Shown piece after piece: positions 56,029 to 64,000 of a DNA stretch of 64,000 nt; the first letter of the stretch is position 1; every line of letters begins with the position of its first letter. Source of the stretch: Rhodoferax antarcticus ANT.BR (GTDB lineage Bacteria; Pseudomonadota; Gammaproteobacteria; Burkholderiales; Burkholderiaceae_C); assembly GCF_001938565.1 (NCBI RefSeq), contig NZ_MSYM01000011.1, forward strand, positions 1-64,000, written 5' to 3'. Both the position numbers and the translations under genes were made by a program. Under the pieces are notes generated by a model, which was given only the letters and a program-made list of their open reading frames with translations, was not told where the DNA came from and did no database searches.

Positions 56029-57189
56029 CTAGGTGGGGTTTGGGGTGTTGCTGCAGCCGCTGGGGAGCGCCAGCGATTCCAGCAAAAACCCGTGTAATTC
56101 GTCGGCAGTGGCTTCCTGTTTGACGCGCATGGCATGCGAGCGGATGCGTGTCAGCACACGGGCGGTGAGCGCCTCGTCGTCCAGCACCACGCCCAGCAGG
56201 CTGTAGGCCTGGCGCACGGCTTGTGAGCCGGAATGCTTGCCCAGCACGGTGCGCCGCTGGCGACCCAGCTCGGACGGATCAAAACTCTCATAGGTCGACG
56301 CGTTCTTCAGTAGACCGTCGATGTGAATGCCAGACTCATGGGTAAACACGCCCTCGCCGACGATGCTTTTGTTGACGGCCACCTGGCGGCCAGACGCGCG
56401 GGCCACCAGCTGCGAGATGGGCAGCAGCGCCTGGGTGTCGATGCCGGTATCGGCATGGTGCAGGTGGCGCACCCCCATGACCACTTCTTCCAGTGCCGCG
56501 TTGCCAGCGCGCTCGCCCAGGCCATTGACCGTGGTGTTGACATGGGTGGCACCGGCGCGCAGCGCAGCCAGGGTGTTGGCGGTGGCCAGGCCCAAGTCGT
56601 TGTGGGCGTGGATTTCGATCTTTATGTCCACCGCATCACGCAGCCGTGCGATGGCGTCATAGGTGGTGAACGGGTCGAGCACGCCCAGCGTGTCGGCAAA
56701 GCGGATGCGGCTGGCACCGTTGGCCTGTGCCACGCGCGCCACCTGCGCCAGAAACAGGGGGTCTGCTCGCGAGGCATCTTCGGCACCCAGTGAAATCATG
56801 CGCCCGCTGCTGGCCGCCTTGCCAATCACCCGACTCACCTGCGCCAACACCCAGTCGCGCGACTGGCGCAGCTTGTATTGCAGGTGAATGTCAGACACCG
56901 GGATCGACAGGTGAATGATGTCCGCCTCGCAGCGCAGCGCGCTATCTAGGTCAACCTCGGTCAGGCGGCCCCAGACCATCAGCTTGGCGGGTAACGCCAG
57001 CGCAGCCAGGGTATGGATGCCAGCCATCTCTTCGTCGCCCATGGCAGGAATGCCAATCTCCATCTCTGGCACCCCAGCTGCGGCCAGTGCGCAGGCAATG
57101 GCGCACTTTTCCTCAACCGTGAACGCCACGCCTGCCGTTTGCTCGCCGTCGCGCAAGGTGGTGTCGTTGATGATCGGGTTCAGGGGCAT
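56029..57189 (-). CDS. nifV: Homocitrate synthase NifV
   Basis: 386 residues. Makes homocitrate for the iron-molybdenum cofactor. NDTTLRDGEQTAGVAF, HAHNDLGLATANTLAALRAG and NTTVNGLGERAGNAALEE are the homocitrate/isopropylmalate synthase signatures. I prefer ATG 57189 (MPLNPIIND): AAAGGA lies about 10 nt upstream, whereas ATG 57198 almost touches it and would leave a leader of only about 8 nt from the sigma54 start point. First gene of the nif-rnf operon. Confidence 0.95.
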   Translation of the reverse strand: MPLNPIINDTTLRDGEQTAGVAFTVEEKCAIACALAAAGVPEMEIGIPAMGDEEMAGIHTLAALALPAKLMVWGRLTEVDLDSALRCEADIIHLSIPVSDIHLQYKLRQSRDWVLAQVSRVIGKAASSGRMISLGAEDASRADPLFLAQVARVAQANGASRIRFADTLGVLDPFTTYDAIARLRDAVDIKIEIHAHNDLGLATANTLAALRAGATHVNTTVNGLGERAGNAALEEVVMGVRHLHHADTGIDTQALLPISQLVARASGRQVAVNKSIVGEGVFTHESGIHIDGLLKNASTYESFDPSELGRQRRTVLGKHSGSQAVRQAYSLLGVVLDDEALTARVLTRIRSHAMRVKQEATADELHGFLLESLALPSGCSNTPNPT

Positions 57190-57216
57190 GGTGGGCATCC
57201 TTTGCCGCTGGCTGAT

Positions 57217-57232
57217 TGCAAGCAGCGTGCCA
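57217..57232 (-). promoter_or_regulatory. Sigma54 promoter of the nifV-rnf operon
   Basis: The minus strand reads TGGCACGCTGCTTGCA, a perfect match to TGGCACG-N4-TTGCA with GG and GC ten bases apart. Transcription would start near 57205, just before nifV. Confidence 0.93.
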
Positions 57233-57313
57233 CCTGTTTTTGGGGTATTTGGGCGGGTTTGTCGGACTCCAGGCCGCCAGCGCGGTGCCGTTGTGCGGCT
57301 GGCTTGTCAGGAA

Positions 57314-57329
57314 TGTTTTGTTTCGAACA
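57314..57329. promoter_or_regulatory. NifA upstream activator site
   Basis: TGT-TTTGTTTCGA-ACA fits the NifA consensus TGT-N10-ACA exactly and lies about 90 bp upstream of the nifV sigma54 promoter, a normal distance. Confidence 0.85.
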
Positions 57330-57420
57330 GATCGCCCTTGCTGGGGCATTCAAAGCGGTGTTGGTGCTCTTTTGTCTGGTGTGCCATGCGCCAGAGCCGT
57401 TGTCACAAAGCTATAGAAAA

Positions 57421-57460
57421 TATAGCTGCTAGCGCTTTATTGACAAGGGCTAGAGGCATA
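57421..57460 (-). repeat. Dispersed repeat, copy 9
   Basis: On the minus strand: GCCTCTAGCCCTTGTCAAT, then AAAGCGCTAGCAGCTATA. It stands between the end of fdx and the nifV regulatory region. Next to it is a TTTTGTATACAAAA palindrome (57461-57474). Confidence 0.85.
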
Positions 57461-57474
57461 TTTTGTATACAAAA

Positions 57475-57810
57475 CTAATGTTCCCAGGCGTGGTTGCGGG
57501 TATGGCGCGGCAGCTCGATAGTGATGTTTGTCGTGCCCAGCTTGACGCAGCAAGCCAGCCGTGACTGCGCGTCTAGGCCCCAGGCGTTGTCCAACTGGTC
57601 GTTCTCTTCGTCGTCAGTCTCGGTGAGAGAGGCGCTGCCCTCGCGCACATGTACATGGCAGGTGGCGCAGGCGCACACCATTTCGCAGGCGTGTTCAATC
57701 GCCACACCCGCTTTGAGCAGGCCCTCGCACAGAGATTTGCCGGTTTTGATCTCGATGTCCAGACCCCGCGGGCACAGATCGGGGTGGGGCAACAGGTGGA
57801 CGATGGGCAT
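57475..57810 (-). CDS. fdx: Isc-type [2Fe-2S] ferredoxin
   Basis: 111 residues. Cluster cysteines in HACEMVCACATCHVHV and the later CCVKLG match the Isc adrenodoxin-type ferredoxin. Supplies electrons to cluster assembly. Lies 15 nt after hscA; last gene of the isc-type unit. Confidence 0.95.
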   Translation of the reverse strand: MPIVHLLPHPDLCPRGLDIEIKTGKSLCEGLLKAGVAIEHACEMVCACATCHVHVREGSASLTETDDEENDQLDNAWGLDAQSRLACCVKLGTTNITIELPRHTRNHAWEH

Positions 57811-57825
57811 GAAAAAGCGTCCGTG

Positions 57826-59700
57826 TCAGGCCAAACTGTCCATGGTTTGCCCAGCCAGCGCTTGGCTGATGGACGCGTTCATGCGCCGGGCGGCAAATTC
57901 GTCGGTGGCCGAGCCGAGTGCGGCGGTGGCGCGGCGCAGGTCAGCCAGCGGGGCTTCGGTTTCCAGCATGTCGCCCACCCGGTACATGGCGTGGTGAATG
58001 GCATGGATCTCAGGCGCTGCCAGCAGCGCGGCGTCGGCGTGCAAGGCGGCCTCAGTCGCGTCCAGCATGCGCCGGGCGTCCACCTGAGCTTCGCGCAGCG
58101 AGCGCAGTTGCATGTCTTCCTGCGTGGAGCCAATCGCATCCTGCAGCATGGCCGATATTTCGGTGTCTGCCAGGGCGTAGGTGGGTTTGACCTCAATGTG
58201 CGCTTCAATCCCACTGGCCGGGTCGCGCGCTGTCACTGACAACAAGCCATCCGCGTCAATCTGAAAACTCACCCGAATGTGCACCGACCCCGCCACCGCC
58301 GGTGGAATGCCGCGCAGCTCAAACCGCGCCAGCGAGCGGCAGTGCGCCACCGACTCGCGCTCGCCCTGCACCACATGCAGCGACATGGCGGTCTGGCCGT
58401 CTTTGAAGGTGGTGAACTCTTGCGCACGCGCCACCGGCAAGGTGGAGTTGCGCGGGATGATTTTCTCCACCAGGCCGCCCATGGTCTCAATGCCCAGAGA
58501 CAGCGGGCACACGTCCAGCAGCAACCAGTCGTCGCCATGGCCGTTGCCCACCAGCACATTGGCTTGCAGTGCTGCGCCGATGGCCACCACCTGGTCAGGG
58601 TCGATATCAACCAACGGGTCGCGCTTGAAAAAGTCGCTCACCGCCTCCCGTGCAATGGGCATGCGGGTGGATCCGCCCACCAGCACCACGCCGGTGATGT
58701 CGTTTATGCTGAGCTTGGCATCACGCAGGGCGCGCCGGGTAGCGGCCACGGTGCGGGCAATCAGCGGGGCGCCAAGCTCCGTAAACTGCGCGCGCGACAA
58801 GATGGCTTGCAAAGAAGTGCCCGCCACGTCCGTCAGGGCGAGTGCTGCGGACTCGTGCTGCGACAGCACTTCTTTGGCTTGGCGTGAGGCCACCAGCAGG
58901 CTGCGCTGGGAGGTGGGTGGCAAAGCTGCCAGACCGATCATGCCGTGCTGGGTGCAAAACCACTCGGCAATCGCGTGGTCAAAATCGTCGCCACCCAAAG
59001 CCGAGTCACCGCCGGTGGAGAGCACCTCAAACACGCCTTTGCTGAGGTGCAGGATGGAAATATCAAAGGTGCCGCCGCCCAGGTCGTAGATGGCAAAGGT
59101 GCCCTCGGCGGCTTTGTCCAGCCCGTAGGCGATGGCCGCAGCGGTAGGTTCATTCAGCAGGCGCAAGACCGACAGGCCGGCCAGGCGCGCTGCGTCTTTG
59201 GTGGCCTGGCGTTGGGCGTCGTCAAAATACGCCGGCACGGTGATCACCACGCCAGCCAGCGGGCCGCCCAGTGACAGTTCGGCGCGCTCGCGCAAGGCGG
59301 TCAGAATTTCAGCCGACACTTGGACTGGCGAGCGTTCGCCAGCCACGGTCTGAATGCCAACCATGCCAGGGGCATCGGTAAAGCGGTAGGGCAAGCCCGC
59401 CGCACTGCTCAGGTCGGCCAGGCTGCGGCCCATAAAGCGCTTGACCGAGACGATGGTGTTTTCGGGGTCGTCTGTCTGGCTGTTTTGCGCCTCAGCGCCC
59501 ACCACAATTGCGTTTCGCGGCAGGTAGCGCACCACCGACGGCAGCAGCAACGCGCCGTCTTCGTCTGGCAGCGCCCGCGCCACGGCACTTTGCACCGTGG
59601 CAATCAGCGAGTTGGTGGTGCCCAAGTCAATCCCCGCCGCCAGCCGGTGCTGGTGCGGTGCGCCGCTTTGACCGGGCTCGGCGATTTGCAGCAGTGCCAT
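57826..59700 (-). CDS. hscA: Hsp70-type chaperone HscA
   Basis: 624 residues. [36 protein letters not shown] (20 shown) and [17 protein letters not shown] are Hsp70 ATPase motifs; [19 protein letters not shown] is also present. It releases clusters from IscU by binding its LPPVK motif. The usual partner hscB is absent from this unit. Confidence 0.95.
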   Translation of the reverse strand: MALLQIAEPGQSGAPHQHRLAAGIDLGTTNSLIATVQSAVARALPDEDGALLLPSVVRYLPRNAIVVGAEAQNSQTDDPENTIVSVKRFMGRSLADLSSAAGLPYRFTDAPGMVGIQTVAGERSPVQVSAEILTALRERAELSLGGPLAGVVITVPAYFDDAQRQATKDAARLAGLSVLRLLNEPTAAAIAYGLDKAAEGTFAIYDLGGGTFDISILHLSKGVFEVLSTGGDSALGGDDFDHAIAEWFCTQHGMIGLAALPPTSQRSLLVASRQAKEVLSQHESAALALTDVAGTSLQAILSRAQFTELGAPLIARTVAATRRALRDAKLSINDITGVVLVGGSTRMPIAREAVSDFFKRDPLVDIDPDQVVAIGAALQANVLVGNGHGDDWLLLDVCPLSLGIETMGGLVEKIIPRNSTLPVARAQEFTTFKDGQTAMSLHVVQGERESVAHCRSLARFELRGIPPAVAGSVHIRVSFQIDADGLLSVTARDPASGIEAHIEVKPTYALADTEISAMLQDAIGSTQEDMQLRSLREAQVDARRMLDATEAALHADAALLAAPEIHAIHHAMYRVGDMLETEAPLADLRRATAALGSATDEFAARRMNASISQALAGQTMDSLA

Positions 59701-59707
59701 GCGCGCC

Positions 59708-60031
59708 TTACAGCGTGAAACTTTCGCCGCAGCCGCAGTTGGCGCTGGCGTTGGGGTTGTTGAACTTGAAGCCTTCGTTCAGGCCTTCGCGCACAAAGTC
59801 AAGCTCGGTGCCTGCCAACATGCTCAGGCTGCGCGGGTCAATGATGACTTTCACGCCATGGCTCTCGAAGCACTCGTCATCCGGATTGGTGCTGTCGACA
59901 AACTCCAGCCCGTAGGCAAAGCCGTTGCAGCCGCTGGTTTTGACCGCCAGGCGCAGCCCAAGGCCGCTGCCGCGCTTGGTGATGGATTTGGCGACATGGC
60001 GCGCCGCTGCAGGGGTGAGTGAGATGCCCAT
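59708..60031 (-). CDS. iscA: A-type Fe-S carrier IscA
   Basis: 107 residues: [27 protein letters not shown] and the C-terminal CGCGESF provide the three conserved cysteines. Precedes hscA by 7 nt. One of two A-type carriers in the unit. Confidence 0.93.
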   Translation of the reverse strand: MGISLTPAAARHVAKSITKRGSGLGLRLAVKTSGCNGFAYGLEFVDSTNPDDECFESHGVKVIIDPRSLSMLAGTELDFVREGLNEGFKFNNPNASANCGCGESFTL

Positions 60032-60040
60032 GATGTGCCC

Positions 60041-60424
60041 CTACATCGAAAACGAGCTGCCGCAGCCGCAGGTGGTCTGGGCGTTGGGGTTGTGAATGAC
60101 AAAGCGCGAGCCTTCCAGCCCTTCTTCAAAGTCGACCCGGGCGCCCATCACATATTGCAGGCTGATGGTGTCTACCACCAGCGACACGCCTTCGGTCACG
60201 GTTTGCGTGTCGTCCTCGGCGATTTGGTCGTCAAAAGCAAAGCCGTAAGAAAAGCCGGAGCAGCCGCCACCGGTAACGTACAGGCGCAGTTTGAGCGCGG
60301 GGTTGCCCTCTTGCACAATCAATTCAGCCACCTTGGCTGCCGCCTGGGGGGTGAACTCCAGCAGGCTGGGCATGCCGTCTTGCGCCATGGGGAGGGAACT
60401 TGGACTGGTTAAAGCTGCTTCCAT
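60041..60424 (-). CDS. Second A-type Fe-S carrier (ErpA/IscA-like)
   Basis: 127 residues from ATG 60424, with AAGGAAA upstream. [35 protein letters not shown] and [10 protein letters not shown] carry the cysteines; the [11 protein letters not shown] form is ErpA-like. Lies between iscU and iscA. Confidence 0.88.
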   Translation of the reverse strand: MEAALTSPSSLPMAQDGMPSLLEFTPQAAAKVAELIVQEGNPALKLRLYVTGGGCSGFSYGFAFDDQIAEDDTQTVTEGVSLVVDTISLQYVMGARVDFEEGLEGSRFVIHNPNAQTTCGCGSSFSM

Positions 60425-60465
60425 AGGGTTTCCTTCGTGGGTGGTGTGGATGGGTTGTGGGGGCT

Positions 60466-60903
60466 TTAGCGGGTGCTGGAGGCGCAGGCGACCTGCTCTG
60501 ACACCAGCGTGCCACCGCCCGCTGCCGGGTGGCGCGAGCGGAAGTCGGCCACCGCGGCCTTGATGGCGTCTTCGGCCAGAATCGAGCAATGGATCTTGAC
60601 CGGCGGCAGGGCCAGTTCTTCGGAGATGTCGGCGTTTTTGATGGCCAGGGCTTCGTCCAGCGTGCGCCCGCGTACCCATTCGGTGACCAGCGAGCTTGAC
60701 GCAATGGCCGAGCCGCAGCCGTAGGTTTTGAACTTGGCGTCTTCAATCACGCCTGCAGCGTTGACGCGAATCTGCAAACGCATCACGTCACCGCAGGCGG
60801 GCGCGCCCACCATGCCGGTGCCCACGCTGTCGTCCCCTGTGTCAAACGAGCCGACGTTGCGTGGGTTTTCATAGTGGTCGACGACTTTTTCGCTGTAGGC
60901 CAT
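60466..60903 (-). CDS. iscU: Fe-S scaffold IscU
   Basis: 145 residues. The three cluster cysteines are in [22 protein letters not shown] and [12 protein letters not shown]; the HscA-binding motif LPPVK is intact. Slightly longer than classic IscU through a C-terminal tail with an extra cysteine. Not a NifU with extra domains. Confidence 0.95.
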   Translation of the reverse strand: MAYSEKVVDHYENPRNVGSFDTGDDSVGTGMVGAPACGDVMRLQIRVNAAGVIEDAKFKTYGCGSAIASSSLVTEWVRGRTLDEALAIKNADISEELALPPVKIHCSILAEDAIKAAVADFRSRHPAAGGGTLVSEQVACASSTR

Positions 60904-60933
60904 GGTTTTCTCCGAAGCAGATGAGGGGGGTGA

Positions 60934-62178
60934 TCAGTGCGCAGACCATTGGATGCTGGTCAAGTCCACGCCGGCTTGCACCATGTCCCATAGCGGGCTC
61001 ATGGCGCGCAATTTGTTGACCACCAGGGTGACTTGACCGATCGTGAAATCAATGTCTTTCTCGGTGGTGAAGCGGCCAATGGAAAAGCGCACCGAGCTGT
61101 GCGCCAGCTCATCACTGCGGCCCATGGCGCGCAGCACATAGCTGGGCTCCAGGCTGGCCGAGGTGCAGGCCGAGCCGGAAGACACCGCCACGCCTTTGAT
61201 GCCCATCAGCAAGGATTCGCCTTCCACATAGTTGAAGCTCACATTCAGATACTGCGGTGCGCTGGCGGCCTCGTCGCCATTGAGCACCACCGCGTCGAGT
61301 TTCTGAAAACCCGCCCACAGGCGTTCACGCAAGGTTTTGATGCGCGCGTTGTCGGCGGCCATGCTTTCGCGCGCCAGCCAAAAGGCCTCGCCCATGCCAA
61401 CGATCTGGTGGGTGGGCAGCGTGCCAGAGCGCATGCCGCGTTCATGGCCACCACCGTGCATTTGTGCCTCAATGCGCACGCGCGGTTTGCGCCGCACATA
61501 CAGCGCGCCAATGCCCTTGGGACCGTAGATTTTGTGCGCTGACAAAGACATCATGTCGATGGGCAACTGCGCCAGATCAATCGCCACCTTGCCCGCAGCT
61601 TGCGCCGCATCGACATGAAAAAGAACCCCTTTGGCGCGGCAGATGGCACCAAGAGCGGGCATGTCCTGAACCACGCCGGTTTCGTTATTGACATACATCA
61701 CGGAAGCCAGCACCGTATCGGGGCGCAGGGCTGCTTCAAACACCGCCAGGTCCAATAAACCGCTGGGCAGCACCGGCAATACAGTCACCACATAACCCTC
61801 ACGTTCCAGCTCGCGCATGCTGTCGAGCACCGCTTTGTGCTCGGTGGCCACGGTTACCAGATGCCGGCCTTTGTCTTTGTAAAAGTGCGCTGCGCCTTTG
61901 ATGGCGAGGTTGTTGGATTCGGTGGCACCAGAGGTCCAGGCGATTTCGCGCGGGTCAGCGTTGATCAGCGCGCAGACTTGTTCGCGTGCCAGCTCCACCG
62001 CCTCGTCTGCGGCCCAGCCATAGGCGTGCGAGCGGCTGGCCGGGTTGCCAAAAATCTCGGTCAGGTAGGGCACCATCTTCACCGCCACGCGAGGGTCGAC
62101 CGGCGTGGTCGCCGCGTAGTCAAGGTACACAGGCTGTGCAGCGCGGCCAGAAACCTGGGTGGGTGTGAAGTCTGACAT
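60934..62178 (-). CDS. iscS: Cysteine desulfurase IscS
   Basis: 414 residues. PLP lysine in [15 protein letters not shown] and active cysteine in [19 protein letters not shown] mark it as IscS rather than NifS type. Supplies sulfur to IscU. First gene of the isc-type unit; its leader contains two palindromes and a sigma54 promoter divergent from nifA. Confidence 0.96.
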   Translation of the reverse strand: MSDFTPTQVSGRAAQPVYLDYAATTPVDPRVAVKMVPYLTEIFGNPASRSHAYGWAADEAVELAREQVCALINADPREIAWTSGATESNNLAIKGAAHFYKDKGRHLVTVATEHKAVLDSMRELEREGYVVTVLPVLPSGLLDLAVFEAALRPDTVLASVMYVNNETGVVQDMPALGAICRAKGVLFHVDAAQAAGKVAIDLAQLPIDMMSLSAHKIYGPKGIGALYVRRKPRVRIEAQMHGGGHERGMRSGTLPTHQIVGMGEAFWLARESMAADNARIKTLRERLWAGFQKLDAVVLNGDEAASAPQYLNVSFNYVEGESLLMGIKGVAVSSGSACTSASLEPSYVLRAMGRSDELAHSSVRFSIGRFTTEKDIDFTIGQVTLVVNKLRAMSPLWDMVQAGVDLTSIQWSAH

Positions 62179-62192
62179 GCAAAGCTCCTGAA

Positions 62193-62236
62193 AAGACGTT
62201 GACGCCTGTCAATTAAGACGTTGACGCCTGTCAATT
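62193..62236. repeat. 22-bp exact tandem duplication in the iscS leader
   Basis: Two identical 22-bp units, 62193-62214 and 62215-62236. Each contains the palindrome TTGACGCCTGTCAA (62199-62212 and 62221-62234). Confidence 0.95.
62199..62234. promoter_or_regulatory. Paired TTGAC-N4-GTCAA palindromes (FNR-like)
   Basis: Two palindromes whose centres are 22 bp apart, about two helical turns. The shape resembles FNR/ANR sites (TTGAT-N4-ATCAA) with C/G at the inner positions. They lie downstream of the sigma54 promoter, a position suited to repression, or the transcript could form hairpins. Confidence 0.5.
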
Positions 62237-62252
62237 CGCAATTTCAGTGCCA
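62237..62252 (-). promoter_or_regulatory. Sigma54 promoter of the iscS unit
   Basis: The minus strand reads TGGCACTGAAATTGCG: GG and GC are ten bases apart, with good agreement to TGGCACG-N4-TTGCA. No exact TGT-N10-ACA lies upstream; the nearest is TGT-N10-ACT at 62372-62387. Confidence 0.8.
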
Positions 62253-62391
62253 TGCGTTTAAGCCCTTGTGGCGGCCTTTTCCTGCCCGATTTGTTGCCTT
62301 TGTCGCACCACCCAACTCGGGGGTGCGGTGCTTGTCGCATTTGTCGTGAATTCCGTTGCCCAGCCACCTTTTGTGCGCAACCCCACTTTCT

Positions 62392-62407
62392 TGGTGCGGT
62401 TTTTGCT
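62392..62407 (+). promoter_or_regulatory. Sigma54 promoter of nifA
   Basis: TGGTGCGGTTTTTGCT has GG and GC ten bases apart and fits the -24/-12 class. Transcription would begin near 62418, about 45 nt before nifA. Confidence 0.75.
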
Positions 62408-62461
62408 TTGAAGTGTTTAGGGCGGCTATATCGAATCTGCAGGGGATAACCGGAGTTCTAT

Positions 62462-64000
62462 ATGGTGAACACACAAGTTTTTGAGTCGCAGCGTGAATTG
62501 AACGCCATTTACGAGGTCAGCAAAACGCTGGCCATGTCGCTGGACGTTTCCAAGACCTTTCGCGAAGCGCTGAACTATCTGTCGCATGCCTATGACTGGC
62601 GCCGCGCCTTTGTGGTGCTGGGCGAAACAGAAGGCAGCTTGCAGGGGCTGTGCGCCGTGGGGCTCACAAAGGAGGAGCAGCAGCGCCTGCGTTTCCAGTC
62701 TGGCGAAGGCATCGTCGGGCGCGTCTATGCCAATGGCATCCAGGTGATGGTGCCCAACGTGCACACCGAGCCGCTGTTTCTGAACCGTACCGGTGGTGCC
62801 GACCAGACCCCAGACGTCCCCATTGCGATGCTGGTGACCCCGATCAGCGCTGACCGCCGTACCGTGGGTGTGCTGGCGGTGGACTGCCTGAACCCAGGTG
62901 AGGCGCACAGCTTCTCGAATGATCTGCGGCTGCTCAAAATGGTCGCCACCCTGATGGGGCAGGCGCTGCTGCTGCACCGCAGCGTCAGCGCCGCGCACGA
63001 CTCGCTGCAAGACGCGGTGCGCCGAATGAGCAAGGCGCTCAAGCCCGTTCACCAGATCGACCAGGTGGTAGGTGTTTCAAAACCGATGCAGCAGGTGTTT
63101 GAGCAGGTTCACCAGGTGGCACCGTCACGCACCACGGTGCTGTTGCGTGGTGAAAGCGGCACCGGCAAAGAGGTAATTGCCCGTGCGCTACACAACCTGT
63201 CGCCACGCAAGCGCGAAGCCTTTGTGCGTGTCAATTGCGCCGCGCTGACCGAGTCGCTGCTGGAAAGCGAATTGTTCGGCCACGAGAAAGGTGCGTTCAC
63301 CGGCGCGCAGGGCCAGCGCAAGGGGCGTTTTGAGCTGTCACACGGTGGCACCCTGTTTCTGGACGAAATCGGTGACATTTCGCCATCGTTTCAGGCCAAG
63401 CTGCTGCGTGTGTTGCAAGAGCGCGAGTTTGAGCGCGTGGGTGGCACGGCCAGCGTGAAGGTGGATGTGCGGCTGATTCTGGCCACCAACCGCAACCTGG
63501 AGCGCATGGTGCAGGCCGGTGAATTCCGCGCCGACCTGTATTACCGCATCAACGTGGTGAGCATCCAGCTGCCGCCGTTGCGCCAGCGCCGCGAAGACAT
63601 TCCGGCCATGGCCAATCTGTTTCTGGAGCGCTTTAACAAGGAAAACGGCCGCACCACCCATTTCAGCCCCGCTGCCATGCGGGTGCTGACCAGCTGCTAC
63701 TGGCCTGGCAATGTGCGTGAGCTGGAAAACTGTGTAGAGCGCACTGCCACCATGGCGCATGACGACGTCATCGGCAACCTGGCTTTCCCCTGCCAGGGCA
63801 ACGGCTGCCTGACCCAGGTGCTGCACCATATCGACCGGGTGGATGCGGTCAGCCCTGGGCGCATGATCGAGATCCCGGTGGTGCAAGGCCCGGTGCCGCC
63901 ACGTGCTGTACCTGAACCCGAGGTGGATGACAGCCCAGAAGCCCAAGCGCCAGCACCCGCCAGTGAACCAGCGCCGCCCGCCGACACCGACGGCAAGCCC
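62462..64000 (+). CDS. nifA: Nitrogen-fixation activator NifA (partial, cut by window end)
   Basis: The frame is open from ATG 62462 (GGAG upstream) to the last base, 513 residues so far. N-terminal GAF domain (about 25-175), then the sigma54-activating AAA+ domain (about 205-435) with Walker A GESGTGKE, the sigma54-contact loop GAFTGA, LFLDEIGD and the arginine-finger region. After it come C411, C423, C443 and C448, the spacing C-X11-C-X19-C-X4-C known from oxygen-sensitive NifA proteins. A Pro/Ala/Glu-rich linker follows; the helix-turn-helix should lie beyond the window. It would drive both sigma54 operons listed here. Confidence 0.96.
   Translation, partial: MVNTQVFESQRELNAIYEVSKTLAMSLDVSKTFREALNYLSHAYDWRRAFVVLGETEGSLQGLCAVGLTKEEQQRLRFQSGEGIVGRVYANGIQVMVPNVHTEPLFLNRTGGADQTPDVPIAMLVTPISADRRTVGVLAVDCLNPGEAHSFSNDLRLLKMVATLMGQALLLHRSVSAAHDSLQDAVRRMSKALKPVHQIDQVVGVSKPMQQVFEQVHQVAPSRTTVLLRGESGTGKEVIARALHNLSPRKREAFVRVNCAALTESLLESELFGHEKGAFTGAQGQRKGRFELSHGGTLFLDEIGDISPSFQAKLLRVLQEREFERVGGTASVKVDVRLILATNRNLERMVQAGEFRADLYYRINVVSIQLPPLRQRREDIPAMANLFLERFNKENGRTTHFSPAAMRVLTSCYWPGNVRELENCVERTATMAHDDVIGNLAFPCQGNGCLTQVLHHIDRVDAVSPGRMIEIPVVQGPVPPRAVPEPEVDDSPEAQAPAPASEPAPPADTDGKP

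Noticed and set aside
60934-62178. Calling the desulfurase NifS
   Set aside because: The active-site region [17 protein letters not shown] is the IscS form, and the partner is IscU without NifU extensions.

Overview
The window (about 60% G+C) looks like chromosome of a nitrogen-fixing betaproteobacterium, most likely a Rhodoferax- or Polaromonas-like member of the Comamonadaceae. This rests on protein style, on the gene order DUF493 (ybeD) / atpI-atpBEFHAGDC, on a short dispersed repeat I associate with that family, and on a nif-type isc and rnf region. No database search was possible, so the taxonomy is inference.

Layout. 438-5835: a SWIM/SNF2 helicase, then lipA and lipB, all on the minus strand. 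5963-12129: a type III restriction-modification island (mod, a broken AlbA/RecG-like gene, res) placed between lipB and its usual partner ybeD. 12546-19780: the complete F1Fo ATP synthase operon, closed by a strong terminator. 19896-24095: two TPM-domain proteins, LemA, an NTF2-like protein, a YheT-like hydrolase and a DUF2946-like protein. 24301-24376: tRNA-Arg(CCG), followed by a P4-type integrase remnant and a genomic island to about 39551. 39604-42921: a J-domain protein, three uncharacterised genes and a PilZ protein. 43077-47828: an envelope and osmotic stress group (MscS, CsbD, two BON lipoproteins, a receiver-only regulator, a DUF2383-like protein). 47980-48522: transposase debris. 48653-64000: nitrogen-fixation support genes.

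The island between 24.4 and 39.5 kb carries the most unusual content. It holds a type I restriction-modification operon in the order unknown gene, hsdM, phosphoribosyltransferase-like gene, NADAR-hsdS fusion, UPF0175/PIN toxin-antitoxin pair, hsdR. hsdM, the phosphoribosyltransferase gene and the fused specificity gene are linked by ATGA overlaps, so they look like one translationally coupled unit. A complete NADAR domain (NAD/ADP-ribose-related) sits on the N terminus of the specificity subunit. This is the best candidate in the window for an undescribed defence or DNA-modification system.

The nif end is a coherent circuit. nifA (cut by the window end) encodes the cysteine spacing of oxygen-sensitive NifA. 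Divergent from it, iscS-iscU-iscA2-iscA-hscA-fdx starts from a sigma54-type promoter. A second unit, nifV-nifW-apbE-rseC-rnfABCDGEH, has a perfect sigma54 promoter and an exact NifA upstream site. Together these would supply Fe-S clusters, homocitrate and low-potential electrons to nitrogenase under one regulator. The nitrogenase structural genes are not in the window.
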